Made by a program: the position numbers and the translations under genes. A DNA stretch of 64,000 nt from JAJPHT01 sp035526585 (GTDB taxonomy: Archaea; Thermoplasmatota; SW-10-69-26; JACQPN01; JAJPHT01): contig DATLCC010000102.1 in NCBI GenBank assembly GCA_035526585.1, positions 5,387 through 69,386 of the forward strand, written 5' to 3'. The notes below the pieces were generated by a model. The model saw only the letters and a program-made list of their open reading frames with translations. It ran no database searches and had not been told where the DNA came from. Within the stretch, counting starts at the first letter, position 1; each line of letters begins with the position of its first letter. Positions 52,937-63,798 of the stretch are shown here, one piece after another.

Positions 52937-54226
52937 TCACACGAGGAAGAAGCTCAGTGCCGCGGCCACGGAGGCGACCGCCGTCATGAGCGCGAACCCC
53001 GGGAGGGCGCCCTCGTACGTCTCGCGGTGCGTCCAGCGGAGGATGAGGAGCTTCCCGCCGACGCTCGCCGCGGTGGCGAGAAGCGCCGTGCGGATCGCGA
53101 TCGTGAGCGGGATGCTCCCGTTCGCCGCGAGCGACCCCAGCGAGGCGATGACGGCGCCTGCGCTCACGAACCCGCCAAGCGCCGCGAAGTAGACGCCGGC
53201 GTCTCCGAGGTTCTGGCTCGCGAGCGTGACGAGCACGCTCACGGCGGCGAAGTAGAGCGCGAAGCGGAGGGCTGGGAGGACCGCGAACGGGTTCTTCACG
53301 CGCACCGCGGCGCCCTCGTCCTGGGACGGCGCGCCAGACGAGCGGCGTCGCCACGCCGAGTAGAGCCCGACCATCGCGATGAGGAGGAAGAAGGGCGCGA
53401 TCGCCATCGCGAGATGGAAGCTCGTGTCGGCGAAGGCCGCGATGGCGAAGTTGCGCACGAGCATCGTGGTGCTCGCGAGGAGCGAGCCCACGACGGCGGC
53501 GCCCACGAGGCGTCGGTCCTCCTTCGCCCGCTGCGCGAGCCCGGCCGTGGTGGCCTCGCTGTTCACGAGGCCGCCCATGAGGCCGCTGAACTGGATGCCG
53601 CGGTGCGGGCCGATCTGGCGCATCGCGATGAGGCTCGCGAAGCTGATGCCCGCGACGAAGACGCTCACGAGCAGGATGACGTAGGGGTCGACGAGCTTTC
53701 CCCGCCCGATCCACGACACGGGCAGGTCGTCGCCCGTGAAGGTCGCGGTGAGCGGGAGGAGGATGAAGACGAGCGTGATGAACTGGAGCGCCGAGAGGAT
53801 CTCCGTGTCGTCCAGGATGGCAGCGAAGCGGTGGAGGCGCTTCTTTGTGAGGAGGAGCGCGGTCGTCACGACGCCGACGGTCACGGCCTCGAAGACGTAG
53901 TGATAACCGATCGCAAGGCCGAGGAGGAACGTGATGACCATCGTGACGGGCGTCGTGATGCCGGTCTGCCCGACGCTCATGCGCATGTGCATGAACATGT
54001 AGGCGAGCCCGAAGGCGCCAAAGAGGCCGGCCGCGATGACGAAGGGGGAGGCCACCTCGATCGCCATGACCGCGGTGAGGAAGCCGGCGATCGCGACGAG
54101 TGGGAACGTGCGCACGCCAGCGATGACCGGGAGGCCGTCGTCGCGGTGCTCGCGCTCGACGCCGATCAGGCCGCCCATCGCGGCCGAGACGAAGAACTCG
54201 ACGAAGAAGCCTGACGGGCCGGCCAT
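52937..54226 (-). CDS. MgtC/SapB-DUF4010 family membrane protein
   Basis: 429 residues, about twelve membrane helices. The MgtC/SapB signature is at the start (FFVSAAMGGLIGVEREHR, FPLVAIAGF), followed by the DUF4010 half (FSGLMGGLVNSEATTAGLA, LPALRFALYFAAVSVLVTLA). The family is thought to modulate magnesium or another ion but the activity is unproven. The ATG at 54226 is supported by a TATA box 27-34 bases upstream. Confidence 0.87.
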   Translation of the reverse strand: MAGPSGFFVEFFVSAAMGGLIGVEREHRDDGLPVIAGVRTFPLVAIAGFLTAVMAIEVASPFVIAAGLFGAFGLAYMFMHMRMSVGQTGITTPVTMVITFLLGLAIGYHYVFEAVTVGVVTTALLLTKKRLHRFAAILDDTEILSALQFITLVFILLPLTATFTGDDLPVSWIGRGKLVDPYVILLVSVFVAGISFASLIAMRQIGPHRGIQFSGLMGGLVNSEATTAGLAQRAKEDRRLVGAAVVGSLLASTTMLVRNFAIAAFADTSFHLAMAIAPFFLLIAMVGLYSAWRRRSSGAPSQDEGAAVRVKNPFAVLPALRFALYFAAVSVLVTLASQNLGDAGVYFAALGGFVSAGAVIASLGSLAANGSIPLTIAIRTALLATAASVGGKLLILRWTHRETYEGALPGFALMTAVASVAAALSFFLV

Positions 54227-54252
54227 CGCGACCCTCGCACTTCGGACTCGCG

Positions 54253-54260
54253 CGATATAG
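54253..54260 (-). promoter_or_regulatory. TATA box CTATATCG of MgtC-like gene
   Basis: CTATATCG on the minus strand lies 27-34 bases before ATG 54226, the leaderless spacing. Confidence 0.6.
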
Positions 54261-54303
54261 CCTCGTCGGCTCCGGCCTTCGTGGGGCGGGGGCTCGTTGC
54301 GGC

Positions 54304-54408
54304 GGCTTGTCCTTGTCCTGGCCGTCGGGCTTGCCGCGGTCAGGACAAGGGCAAGGACAGGGACAAGGTCAAGGACAAGGACAAGGACAAGGACAAGGAC
54401 AAGGACAA
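54304..54408 (+). repeat. ACAAGG hexamer tandem repeat with inverted partner
   Basis: About ten copies of a GGACAA hexamer, exact from 54369 to 54406, in the gap between the MgtC-like and M61 genes. CTTGTCCTG (54311-54319) is the inverse of CAGGACAAG (54340-54348), so the block can fold back. Confidence 0.8.
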
Positions 54409-54458
54409 CGTCCTTTGGAACGGGAATCCTCAAACGACCCCGCCTCGTGGCGGCGCCC

Positions 54459-56345
54459 ATGAAGCTCGCCTACGAGCTCGCGATGCCGCAGCCGGAGACG
54501 CACCTCTACCACGTGACGGTGCGCGTGTCCCGCGCGCGCGGCGGGCGGCTCCTTTTCCGCATGCCCGCGTGGGCTCCGGGGAGCTATCTGATCCGCGACT
54601 ACGCGCGCCACGTGCAGGACTTCGAGGCGACGGATGGCGCCGGGAAGGCGCTGCGATGGACGCGCGTCGACAAGCAGACGTGGGAGGTCGAGACGGATGG
54701 CGGCAAGGGGATCGTCGTGCGCTATCGCGTCTATGCGAACGAGCTCTCGGTGCAGACGAGCCACCTCGACGCGACGCATGCGTACGGGAACGGCACGTCC
54801 GTGTTGATGTACGTCGAGGGCGCGAAGGGATCCCCCGCGACGCTCGCGATCGCGCCGCCCAAGGGCTGGCGTGTGGACATCGCGCTCCCGAAACGGGGCG
54901 GCGTGTGGCGCGCGGAGGACTACGACGCGCTCGTGGACGCGCCCTGGGAGATCGGCACGCATCGGACGCTCGCGTTCCGCGTGCGTGGCAAGCGTCACCG
55001 GCTCGCGATCTACGGGCGCGGGAACGAGGACGAGGACCGCCTCGTCGCGGACCTCACGCGCATCGTCGAAGAAGAGGCGGAGATCTTCGGGGGGCTCCCG
55101 TATGAGGAGTATCTCTTCATCCTGCACCTGGCGGACAAGCCCGCGGGGGGCCTGGAGCATCGCGGGAGCAACACCTCGATCGTGGATCGATGGACGTTCC
55201 AGCCGGGGAAGAAGTACGAGGACTTCCTCGCGCTCGAGGCGCACGAGTTCTTCCACACGTGGAACGTGAAGCGGCTTCGCCCCGCTCTCCTCGGCCCCTT
55301 CGACTACGCGAAGGAGGTTCACACGACGCTCCTCTGGGCGATGGAAGGGATCACGAGCTACTACGATCACCTCGTCCTCGCCCGCGCGGGCCTCATCTCG
55401 GAGGATCGCTATCGGGAGTTCCTCGCCGAGACGATCACGAAGCTTCGCCAGCAGCCGGGCCGCTTCAAGCTCTCGCTGTCGCAGTCGAGCTTCCTCACCT
55501 GGGTGAAGCTCTACAAGCAGGACTCCAACTGGATGAACACGGGTGTCAGCTACTATCTCAAGGGCGAGCTCGTGGGCCTCGTGCTCGATCTTGCGATCCG
55601 CGACCGCACGGACGGAAAGCAGGGACTCGACGACGTCATGCGCTTCCTCTGGGAGACGTATCCCGTGGACGGCCCCGGTATCCCGGAGCTCCACGCGGGC
55701 GGCCGCGACGGCTGGCGCATCGCGATCGAGAGCGTGACGGGCCTCTCGTGGCGCGCCTTCTGGTCGAAGTACATCGACGGCACCGACGAGGTGGACTTCG
55801 AGGCGTTCCTCGAGAAGGTCGGTTGGACGCTGCGCGCGGTGGCGAAGGACGACGATCCCCAGAAGAAGGAGGCGACGGGCGAATACCTCGGCCCCGGCGC
55901 CTGGCTCGGCGCGGAGCTCAAGGAGCACGAGCGCCGCGTGAAGGTGCAGCACGTGCTCGTCGCCTCGCCTGCGATCGCGGCCGGGCTCGCGCCCGAGGAC
56001 GAGATCGTCGCGATGGACCGCATGCGCGCGAACGACAAGGAATGGGTCGAGAAGCGGCTGCGCGAGCGCCTGCCGGGCGACCTCGTCACGCTCCACTGGT
56101 TCCGCAGGGGCGAGCTCGTCGAGCGTGAGATCATGCTCGGCGAGAACCCCCCCGAGAAGTGGACGATCGAGCAGGTGGACAAGTCCACGCCGCGCCAGAA
56201 GCGCCTGCGCGAGGACTGGCTCGCGCCCCTCGCAGGCGCGAAACGAAGGAAGCCCGTCGCGGGCGGCAAGGGGCGCGGCCGCAACGCGCAGCGGGGGGCG
56301 AAGCGCGCGCGGCCTCAGGCGCCGCGGCCGCCGCGACGCGAGTAG
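54459..56345 (+). CDS. M61-family metallo-aminopeptidase with PDZ domain
   Basis: 628 residues. An N-terminal beta domain (LAYELAMPQPETHLYHVTV), then the zinc motif EAHEFFHTWNVKRLRP with glutamate ligand in LLWAMEGITSYYDHL, a helical domain, and a C-terminal PDZ (ASPAIAAGLAPEDEIVAMD). The last ~40 residues are Lys/Arg-rich. Related glycyl aminopeptidases release N-terminal Gly and Ala. No signal peptide, so a cytosolic role. ATG 54459 was chosen because upstream codons translate the hexamer repeat as Arg-Thr repeats. Confidence 0.92.
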   Translation: MKLAYELAMPQPETHLYHVTVRVSRARGGRLLFRMPAWAPGSYLIRDYARHVQDFEATDGAGKALRWTRVDKQTWEVETDGGKGIVVRYRVYANELSVQTSHLDATHAYGNGTSVLMYVEGAKGSPATLAIAPPKGWRVDIALPKRGGVWRAEDYDALVDAPWEIGTHRTLAFRVRGKRHRLAIYGRGNEDEDRLVADLTRIVEEEAEIFGGLPYEEYLFILHLADKPAGGLEHRGSNTSIVDRWTFQPGKKYEDFLALEAHEFFHTWNVKRLRPALLGPFDYAKEVHTTLLWAMEGITSYYDHLVLARAGLISEDRYREFLAETITKLRQQPGRFKLSLSQSSFLTWVKLYKQDSNWMNTGVSYYLKGELVGLVLDLAIRDRTDGKQGLDDVMRFLWETYPVDGPGIPELHAGGRDGWRIAIESVTGLSWRAFWSKYIDGTDEVDFEAFLEKVGWTLRAVAKDDDPQKKEATGEYLGPGAWLGAELKEHERRVKVQHVLVASPAIAAGLAPEDEIVAMDRMRANDKEWVEKRLRERLPGDLVTLHWFRRGELVEREIMLGENPPEKWTIEQVDKSTPRQKRLREDWLAPLAGAKRRKPVAGGKGRGRNAQRGAKRARPQAPRPPRRE

Positions 56346-56506
56346 CGGCGGCGTCCGACGGCGAGGTGCACGACGGCGAGGATCACGCCGACGACCATCG
56401 CGATCCACCCGGCCCACGCGAGGATCGGCGCGAAGGCGGCCATCGGCGTGAGCGCGAGGCCCACGCCGAGGAGAAGGAGAAAGAGGCCGAGCGCGAGGAG
56501 TCCCAC
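56315..56506 (-). CDS. Small two-helix membrane protein, copy 1
   Basis: 63 residues: two helices (LLALGLFLLLLGVGLALT and LAWAGWIAMVVGVILAVVHLAV) and a basic tail RRRYSRRGGRGA. It resembles the protein encoded at 56574 in its WAGW/WLGW motif and layout. Its 3' end overlaps the 3' end of the M61 gene by 31 bases (convergent). Confidence 0.6.
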   Translation of the reverse strand: MGLLALGLFLLLLGVGLALTPMAAFAPILAWAGWIAMVVGVILAVVHLAVGRRRYSRRGGRGA

Positions 56507-56573
56507 GCGCCCGGGTTCGGAAGAGATCGCTCGTCAAGTCTCTGGCCATCTCACGGATGGCCTCGGGTCCCCC

Positions 56574-56792
56574 TTACGGGTAGCCCGGTCGGCGGTACTC
56601 GCGTTCGACGACGACGTCGCGGTTGCGGCGGCCCGAGAAGGCGTAGATCAACGCCAACACGATGCCGATCGCCACGCACACCCAACCCAGCCAGATGAGA
56701 GGCTGCGAGAGGGTCGCGAGACCGAGCACGTTCGTGAACGCCAGCACGAGGCCGACGAGGACGAGCACGATGCCGAATGCAAGCATGCCCAT
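56574..56792 (-). CDS. Small two-helix membrane protein, copy 2
   Basis: 72 residues: MLAFGIVLVLVGLVLAFT and WLGWVCVAIGIVLALIYAF with a charged tail RRNRDVVVEREYRRPGYP. Paralog of the 56315 product, 67 bases apart on the same strand. Function unknown. Confidence 0.62.
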   Translation of the reverse strand: MGMLAFGIVLVLVGLVLAFTNVLGLATLSQPLIWLGWVCVAIGIVLALIYAFSGRRNRDVVVEREYRRPGYP

Positions 56793-56857
56793 GCTGGGGA
56801 CGTCGTCCGCACGGGAGGTATCTTTTGTGGCCGGAACGGCGGTCAGGCCCGCCCGCG

Positions 56858-58027
56858 TCAGGGCGTCACCACGTCGCGCTGGGCTTTCGTGGTCACTTCC
56901 GGGCGCCCGTCAGGATGGATGTACACGTCGATCTCGTTCCTGACGCCGAACTCCGGCAGGTACACGCCCGGCTCGATGCTGAAGAGAAGGCCGGGGATCA
57001 GCTCGCGCGTGTCGTACGTCTCGAAGCCGTCGAGGTTGGCGCCCTCGCTGTGCACCTCGTAGCCGATGCTGTGGCCCGTGCGGTGGGTGAACCAGCCGGC
57101 GAGCCCCTTGTCCACGAGATGCTGGCGGACGGCGGCGTCCGTCGCGGCGCCCGTCGTCGGCTTCCCGGCCTTGTGCGCGGCCTCGATGTGCATGACGCCG
57201 GCGTCGCGCGCGTCGCGGACGGCCTCGAAGACCTCCAGATGCTTCTTGGGGACGTTCCTCCCCACGAAGCCGGTCCACGTGATATCACCGTACACCGCGC
57301 CAGGCTTCGCGAGCTTCGCCCACAGGTCGAGGAGGACCCAATCGTCGCGCTGGATCACGGCGCTCCCTTCGGCGGGCGGCGCGTAGTGCGGGTCGCCCGC
57401 GTGCGCGTTCACGGCGACGATCGGGTCGTGGTCCGTCACCATCCCCTCGTCGCGGAAGCGTTTCGCGAGATGCTGCTGAGCCTCGCGCTCGGTGATCCGC
57501 CCGCCCGCGAGCACGGTGCTGAAGATGTGCGCGAACGTCGCGTCCTTGGCCTCGTCGAGCTTCCTCGCGGCCGCCCGATGCGTCTCCAGCTCGGCTGCGG
57601 AGAGGCGCGCGTAGGCGAACTGGTAGAGGTCGCCGCTTGGGACCACCGACTTCCCCATGCCACGGACCATGTCGAGCGTGCCGCCATCGACGCGCGAGAC
57701 GTACGGCAGCGCGCCGCCTGGCGCGTACTCCATGGCGACGGTGCGCGCGTCCTTCAGGACCTCGACGAGCGCGTCGGCGAGCGAGGCGCGGTGCGTGTAG
57801 CTGCGCACGCTGGCGTCCACGCCCTTGAACTGCCCCGCGTCGATCATGCTGCCCACGAGCGTGGGACGGCCATGCGCGGGGATCCAGTAGAAGACGCGGC
57901 GCGTGAGGTGGCGGTCCTCCCCACCCAGCACTCGCTTGAGGACCGGGTTGGAGCCCTTGAAATCGTAGACGAGCCAGCCGTCGATGCCCTTCTGCTGGAG
58001 GTACTGCTGCGCGTCCCGGAGGCTCAT
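56858..58027 (-). CDS. M24-family Xaa-Pro dipeptidase
   Basis: 389 residues. N-terminal creatinase-like domain (DAQQYLQQKGIDGWLVYDF) and pita-bread catalytic domain with metal ligands Asp in VLLDLWAK, Asp in YGDITWTGF, His in HRTGHSIGYEVH, Glu in LLFSIEPGVY and Glu in RNEIDVY. It hydrolyses Xaa-Pro peptides in the cytoplasm. ATG 58027 begins the first family motif, so the long upstream frame was ignored. Confidence 0.92.
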   Translation of the reverse strand: MSLRDAQQYLQQKGIDGWLVYDFKGSNPVLKRVLGGEDRHLTRRVFYWIPAHGRPTLVGSMIDAGQFKGVDASVRSYTHRASLADALVEVLKDARTVAMEYAPGGALPYVSRVDGGTLDMVRGMGKSVVPSGDLYQFAYARLSAAELETHRAAARKLDEAKDATFAHIFSTVLAGGRITEREAQQHLAKRFRDEGMVTDHDPIVAVNAHAGDPHYAPPAEGSAVIQRDDWVLLDLWAKLAKPGAVYGDITWTGFVGRNVPKKHLEVFEAVRDARDAGVMHIEAAHKAGKPTTGAATDAAVRQHLVDKGLAGWFTHRTGHSIGYEVHSEGANLDGFETYDTRELIPGLLFSIEPGVYLPEFGVRNEIDVYIHPDGRPEVTTKAQRDVVTP

Positions 58028-58081
58028 GCGCCGCGCACGCTCCGCCGCGGGCTTCAAGCTTCGCCAGGCGCCTGCCGGCGC

Positions 58082-58402
58082 ATGCGCGCCCTCGTGCTCC
58101 TTTCGCTCGTGCTTCTGGTCCCGGTGGCGCTCGCAGGCGCGACGCACGAGGTCGACGTGCGAAACTCGGGATACACCGACGTCGAGAGCGGCACGCCGGT
58201 CACCTCGATCCATGTGGGCGACACGGTGCTCTGGCGAAATCTCGAGGGCCACCACACGATCACGGACATCGACGGCTCCGCGAGCCACGGCGGCTTCTCC
58301 GCGGGGGAGACGGCGTCGCACACGTTCACCGCGCCGGGTGTGACGCCGTACCGGTGCTCGTTCCATCTCAACATGCACGGGCTCATCGTTGTCGGACCGT
58401 GA
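58082..58402 (+). CDS. Secreted cupredoxin (halocyanin/plastocyanin-like)
   Basis: 106 residues. Signal peptide ALVLLSLVLLVPVALAGA and a type I copper site: His in LEGHHTITD, Cys in YRCSFHLNMHG with the following His and Met. It would carry electrons outside the membrane with single-copper redox chemistry. Divergent from the M24 gene across 54 bases, followed at once by an ABC exporter gene. Confidence 0.88.
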   Translation: MRALVLLSLVLLVPVALAGATHEVDVRNSGYTDVESGTPVTSIHVGDTVLWRNLEGHHTITDIDGSASHGGFSAGETASHTFTAPGVTPYRCSFHLNMHGLIVVGP

Positions 58403-58448
58403 CGGAACACCCATCGCGTGCCGTACATGGCCGGAGGGCGAAACCCTG

Positions 58449-59396
58449 ATGCGGGCCGCCTCGCTCGCGCAGCCCATGTCCTCCGCCGCTGTCGTCGCCC
58501 GCGGGCTGCGGAAGAAGTACGGAGACTTCGAGGCCGTGAAGGGCATCGACTTCGACGTGCCGCGCGGCAGCGTGCTCGGCTTCCTGGGCCCGAACGGCGC
58601 CGGCAAGACGACGACGATGCGCATGGTGTACGGCCTCTCCCCTCGCACGTCCGGCACGCTCGAGGTGCTCGGCCGGGACATCGACGCGCACGCGCGCTCG
58701 ATCAAGCAGCGCATCGGCGTCGTGCCGCAAGAGTCGAACCTTGACGCGGACATGACGGCGCGCGAGAATCTTCTCGTGTTCGGCCGCTTCTTCGACATCG
58801 TGGGCGCGCGCCTGCGCGATCGCGTCGACGAGCTCCTCGCCTACGTGCAGCTCACGGAGAAGGCGGACGAGCGCGTGACCGAGCTCTCCGGCGGCATGAA
58901 GCGCCGCCTCCACATCGCGCGCTCGCTCCTGAACGATCCCGAGCTCCTCGTGCTCGACGAGCCCACGACGGGCCTGGATCCGCAGAGCCGCGTGCTCGTG
59001 TGGGAGCAGATCCGCGCGATGCGACGCGCGGGGAAGACCGTGCTCCTCACGACGCACTACATGGACGAGGCGGAGAAGCTCAGCGACTCCCTGCTCGTGA
59101 TCGACGCGGGCCGCATCATCGAGCGCGGGACGCCGGCCGATCTCATCGCGCGCCACATCGGCCGCGAGGCGCTGGAGCTCGCGGTGGATCCCGCGGAGGA
59201 CAAGCGCGTGCTGGAGCGGGTGGAGGCGACGCACGCCGAGCGGGTCGGGGACGAGCTGCGCCTCTTCGGGCAGAGCGGTGATGATCTTTACCAGCAAGTG
59301 GTCCGTGCTGGGGTGAAGCCGGAGGGGCATCGCGTGCGGCGCGCGACGCTGGAGGATGTCTTCTTGAAGCTCACGGGGCGGGCGTTGTCCGAATGA
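58449..59396 (+). CDS. ABC transporter ATP-binding protein
   Basis: 315 residues from ATG 58449 (58476 also possible). Walker A GPNGAGKTTT, Q-loop VVPQESNLD, signature LSGGMKRRLH, Walker B LLVLDEPTTGLDP, H-loop TTHYMDE, and a C-terminal accessory domain. It matches the drug/NodI-type exporter ATPases. It pairs with the permease 49 bases downstream. Confidence 0.93.
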   Translation: MRAASLAQPMSSAAVVARGLRKKYGDFEAVKGIDFDVPRGSVLGFLGPNGAGKTTTMRMVYGLSPRTSGTLEVLGRDIDAHARSIKQRIGVVPQESNLDADMTARENLLVFGRFFDIVGARLRDRVDELLAYVQLTEKADERVTELSGGMKRRLHIARSLLNDPELLVLDEPTTGLDPQSRVLVWEQIRAMRRAGKTVLLTTHYMDEAEKLSDSLLVIDAGRIIERGTPADLIARHIGREALELAVDPAEDKRVLERVEATHAERVGDELRLFGQSGDDLYQQVVRAGVKPEGHRVRRATLEDVFLKLTGRALSE

Positions 59397-59445
59397 TGCG
59401 GCTCCACCAGTTCTTGCGGAAGCTCGTCTGCGAGGGGGCATCCCG

Positions 59446-60231
59446 ATGAGCTATCTCCTGGCTTACAGGCTCAACGCCAAGCTCGCGTTCAGGGTCTGGC
59501 AACGAGAGCTCACCCTGTACAAGCGCATCTGGCCGAGCACCATCCTCAGCACGCTCTTCGACCCGATCCTGTACCTGCTTGCCATGGGCTTCGGCGTCGG
59601 CGCGTACATCACGCAGACCATTGAAGGTGTCAGCTACCTGCAGTTCATCGCGCCGGGCCTCGTCGCGTCGAGCGTGATGTATGCGGCGGCGTACGAGGCC
59701 GCGTGGAACTCGTATGTGCGCATCTACCACGAGCGCAGCTACGACGCGATGATGACGACGCCCGCCGAGCTGGAGGACGTCGTGGGCGGTGAGGTCGCGT
59801 GGGGGGCGACGCGCGCGTGCATCTACAGCATCGTGATGCTGGGCGTTCTCGCGGCATTCGGCCTCGTGCGCTCGCCGTGGGCGCTCCTCGTGCCGGTCGT
59901 CGCGTTCCTGGGTGGCGCGATGTTCATGGTGCTCGGCCTCGCGTACACGGTGCGCGTCAAGCACATGGACCAGCTGACGTTCCTCTTCACGCTGGGCGTC
60001 ACGCCGATGTTCCTCTTCAGCGGCGTCTTCTTTCCCCTCGCCGGGCTCCCGGCGTGGGTGCAGGTCGTCGCGTGGGTGAGCCCGCTCTACCATCTGGTGG
60101 AGATCGTGCGCGCGCTCGCGCTTGGCGCGATCGACGTCGCGCTCGCGGGTCACGCGGCGTGGATGCTCGTCGCCGTGGTCGCCCTGTGGGGGCTTCCGGT
60201 GAGCGTTCTGCGCAGGAAGCTGCGGAGCTGA
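59446..60231 (+). CDS. ABC-2 type permease (NodJ/daunorubicin type)
   Basis: 261 residues with six membrane helices. The family stretch FLFSGVFFPLAGLPAWVQVVAW, cited as FLFSGVFFPLAGLPAW, and SPLYHLVEIVRAL are typical of NodJ-like ABC-2 permeases. It forms an exporter with the upstream ATPase; cargo unknown (lipid-like drugs or surface polymers are common). Confidence 0.92.
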   Translation: MSYLLAYRLNAKLAFRVWQRELTLYKRIWPSTILSTLFDPILYLLAMGFGVGAYITQTIEGVSYLQFIAPGLVASSVMYAAAYEAAWNSYVRIYHERSYDAMMTTPAELEDVVGGEVAWGATRACIYSIVMLGVLAAFGLVRSPWALLVPVVAFLGGAMFMVLGLAYTVRVKHMDQLTFLFTLGVTPMFLFSGVFFPLAGLPAWVQVVAWVSPLYHLVEIVRALALGAIDVALAGHAAWMLVAVVALWGLPVSVLRRKLRS

Positions 60232-60234
60232 GGA

Positions 60235-60468
60235 TCAATCCTGGAGGATGGCCTCGACGATGTCGCCCCAGCGCTCCTGGAGGCGGTCGCCGTCAGGGCG
60301 GCGGACGAGGGCGCGTCCGGCGGCGGGGGTCATGTCGAGGGGCCATTCGCCGTGCTGCGTGGCGAAGCGGATCGCCTTCGTGACCTCGTTGTGGACGCGC
60401 GTTCCGGGCTCGAGCTCGCGACGGGTGACGATGCCGCGCATGAGCCCCTCTATGCGCAGGGGGTGCAT
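60235..60468 (-). CDS. Small hypothetical protein
   Basis: 77 residues from ATG 60468. An ACTATGCA TATA-like string would better fit ATG 60441 (68 residues, MRGIVTRRELEPGTRVHNE). Charged and soluble, with WPLDMTPAAGRALVRRPDG and ending ERWGDIVEAILQD. No family is recognised. It ends 4 bases from the permease stop on the other strand. Confidence 0.5.
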   Translation of the reverse strand: MHPLRIEGLMRGIVTRRELEPGTRVHNEVTKAIRFATQHGEWPLDMTPAAGRALVRRPDGDRLQERWGDIVEAILQD

Positions 60469-60730
60469 AGTCTTGCGGTCCGCGCAGGCTGGCGGCCGCT
60501 CCGTCGGCGTCCGCCGTGATAGCGTTCGGCCGGCCCCCCGGGGAGGCGCGTCCGCGGACGGCCCGTCCCCAGGGGCGGCTCCGACTCGTTCCCCTCGGGC
60601 TGGGCGTCCCGGAGGGCCTCTCCCAAGGGGGCGGGGGGTCGTGTGCCTTCATAAGGGCAGGCAGGCGCGGGGTTGCCTGCGGTCGCTTCCGGCCAAGCTT
60701 CATTCGCGCCGACGGGGGTCACGGCGTTTC

Positions 60731-61453
60731 GTGGACCTGGAGGCGTCGGCCGCGCAGGATGATGCGCTCGCCCGCTCGCTCGTCGCCCTGGCGCACCCGT
60801 CGCGCCTCGCGCTCCTTCGGCAGCTTCGCGCGCCCAAGACGCTGCGGGAGATCAGCCTGCGGCCGGGCGCGAGCGCGGGCGGGGGCTCGAGCGCCGGCGA
60901 CGAGGGTCGGAGCATCTCGCGCCAGGCGGTGCGCGAACACTTGGATCGCCTCATGGGGATCGGCGTCGTGCACGCTTCGGAGGCGGAGCGCGACTACGGC
61001 GAGACGACGGAGTATTCCCTCAACCACCAGGCGCTCTACGCGCTCTCGGAGGAGTTCCGCGGGCTCGCCCGCCTGCGGCCCGCGTCGGAGCCCGTGCTTG
61101 CGACCGTGGCGCGGCCGGGGCTCGCGGCTGAGAGCGCGCCGGAAGGGCCTTGCCTCGTCCTCGTGAAGGGATTGGACGAGGGACGCTCCTTCCCGCTCGT
61201 CGCGGCCCACAAGCAGCAGTGGACGATCGGCCGGCGCCGCGGCCTCGACGTGTCGCTCGACTTCGATCCTTTCGTGTCGACGGAGAACACGGTGGTGTCG
61301 CATGCGCGGGGTGCGTTCAGCATCGAGGACCTGCCGGATTCGCGCAACGGCACGCTCGTGAACTTCCTTCCCCTCGCGAAGGGGGAGCGGCGCGCGCTCC
61401 GCTCCGCCGACGTCATCGGCGTGGGGCGCTCGCTCCTCGTGTTCCGCGGCTGA
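60731..61453 (+). CDS. Winged-helix protein with C-terminal FHA domain
   Basis: 240 residues from GTG 60731. The first half is an ArsR-like winged helix (LARSLVALAHPSRLALLRQL, SRQAVREHLDRLMGIGVV). The second half is an FHA domain (WTIGRRRGLDVS, STENTVVSHARGAFSIED, SRNGTLVNF), the fold that reads phosphothreonine. The end is convergent with a Ser/Thr kinase gene, 10 bases away, so the kinase probably phosphorylates its own docking partner or a target it recruits. Confidence 0.85.
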   Translation: MDLEASAAQDDALARSLVALAHPSRLALLRQLRAPKTLREISLRPGASAGGGSSAGDEGRSISRQAVREHLDRLMGIGVVHASEAERDYGETTEYSLNHQALYALSEEFRGLARLRPASEPVLATVARPGLAAESAPEGPCLVLVKGLDEGRSFPLVAAHKQQWTIGRRRGLDVSLDFDPFVSTENTVVSHARGAFSIEDLPDSRNGTLVNFLPLAKGERRALRSADVIGVGRSLLVFRG

Positions 61454-61463
61454 CGCGCATCGA

Positions 61464-63476
<2,013 letters not shown>

Positions 63477-63486
63477 AGGATCGCTC

Positions 63487-63771
63487 TCAGGCGGGGCGGA
63501 CGGCCATGGGGGACTCGTTCCACGTCGCGTTCTGGAGCATCTGGACGCCAGTGACGAGGGCCCAGACCCAGCCGACGATGATGAGGCTCAGCAGGAGCTG
63601 CGCGATCCCGCGACCGATGAGCGGCTTGTTGCCCATGACGCCGCCCACGATCGTGCCGATGCCAGGCAGGAAGACGTTGATCACGAGGCAAAGGATCGCG
63701 TTCGACTTCTCGACGATGGGCGACTGGGGGTAGGGAGGCGAGCCGGCGACTCCGGGAAGGGGGGTCGTCAT
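63487..63771 (-). CDS. TM2-domain-like small membrane protein
   Basis: 94 residues. Pro-rich N terminus (TTPLPGVAGSPPYPQSP), then two helices (CLVINVFLPGIGTIVGG with GNKPLIGRGIAQLLLSLIIVGW, cited separately) typical of TM2 proteins. Precedes the membrane kinase gene and is likely co-transcribed with it. Confidence 0.75.
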   Translation of the reverse strand: MTTPLPGVAGSPPYPQSPIVEKSNAILCLVINVFLPGIGTIVGGVMGNKPLIGRGIAQLLLSLIIVGWVWALVTGVQMLQNATWNESPMAVRPA

Positions 63772-63798
63772 CGGGCGCAGAGAGCCTGGCAGGCGTAT

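Noticed and set aside
54369..54406. Regular repeats that might suggest a CRISPR array
   Set aside because: The units are contiguous hexamers without spacers. No CRISPR array or cas gene was seen in the window.
60469..60730. GC-rich gap with hairpins (for example GCAGGC/GCCTGC near 60661-60682) considered as an RNA gene
   Set aside because: No recognisable RNase P, 5S or tRNA feature was found. It is probably promoter and leader DNA.
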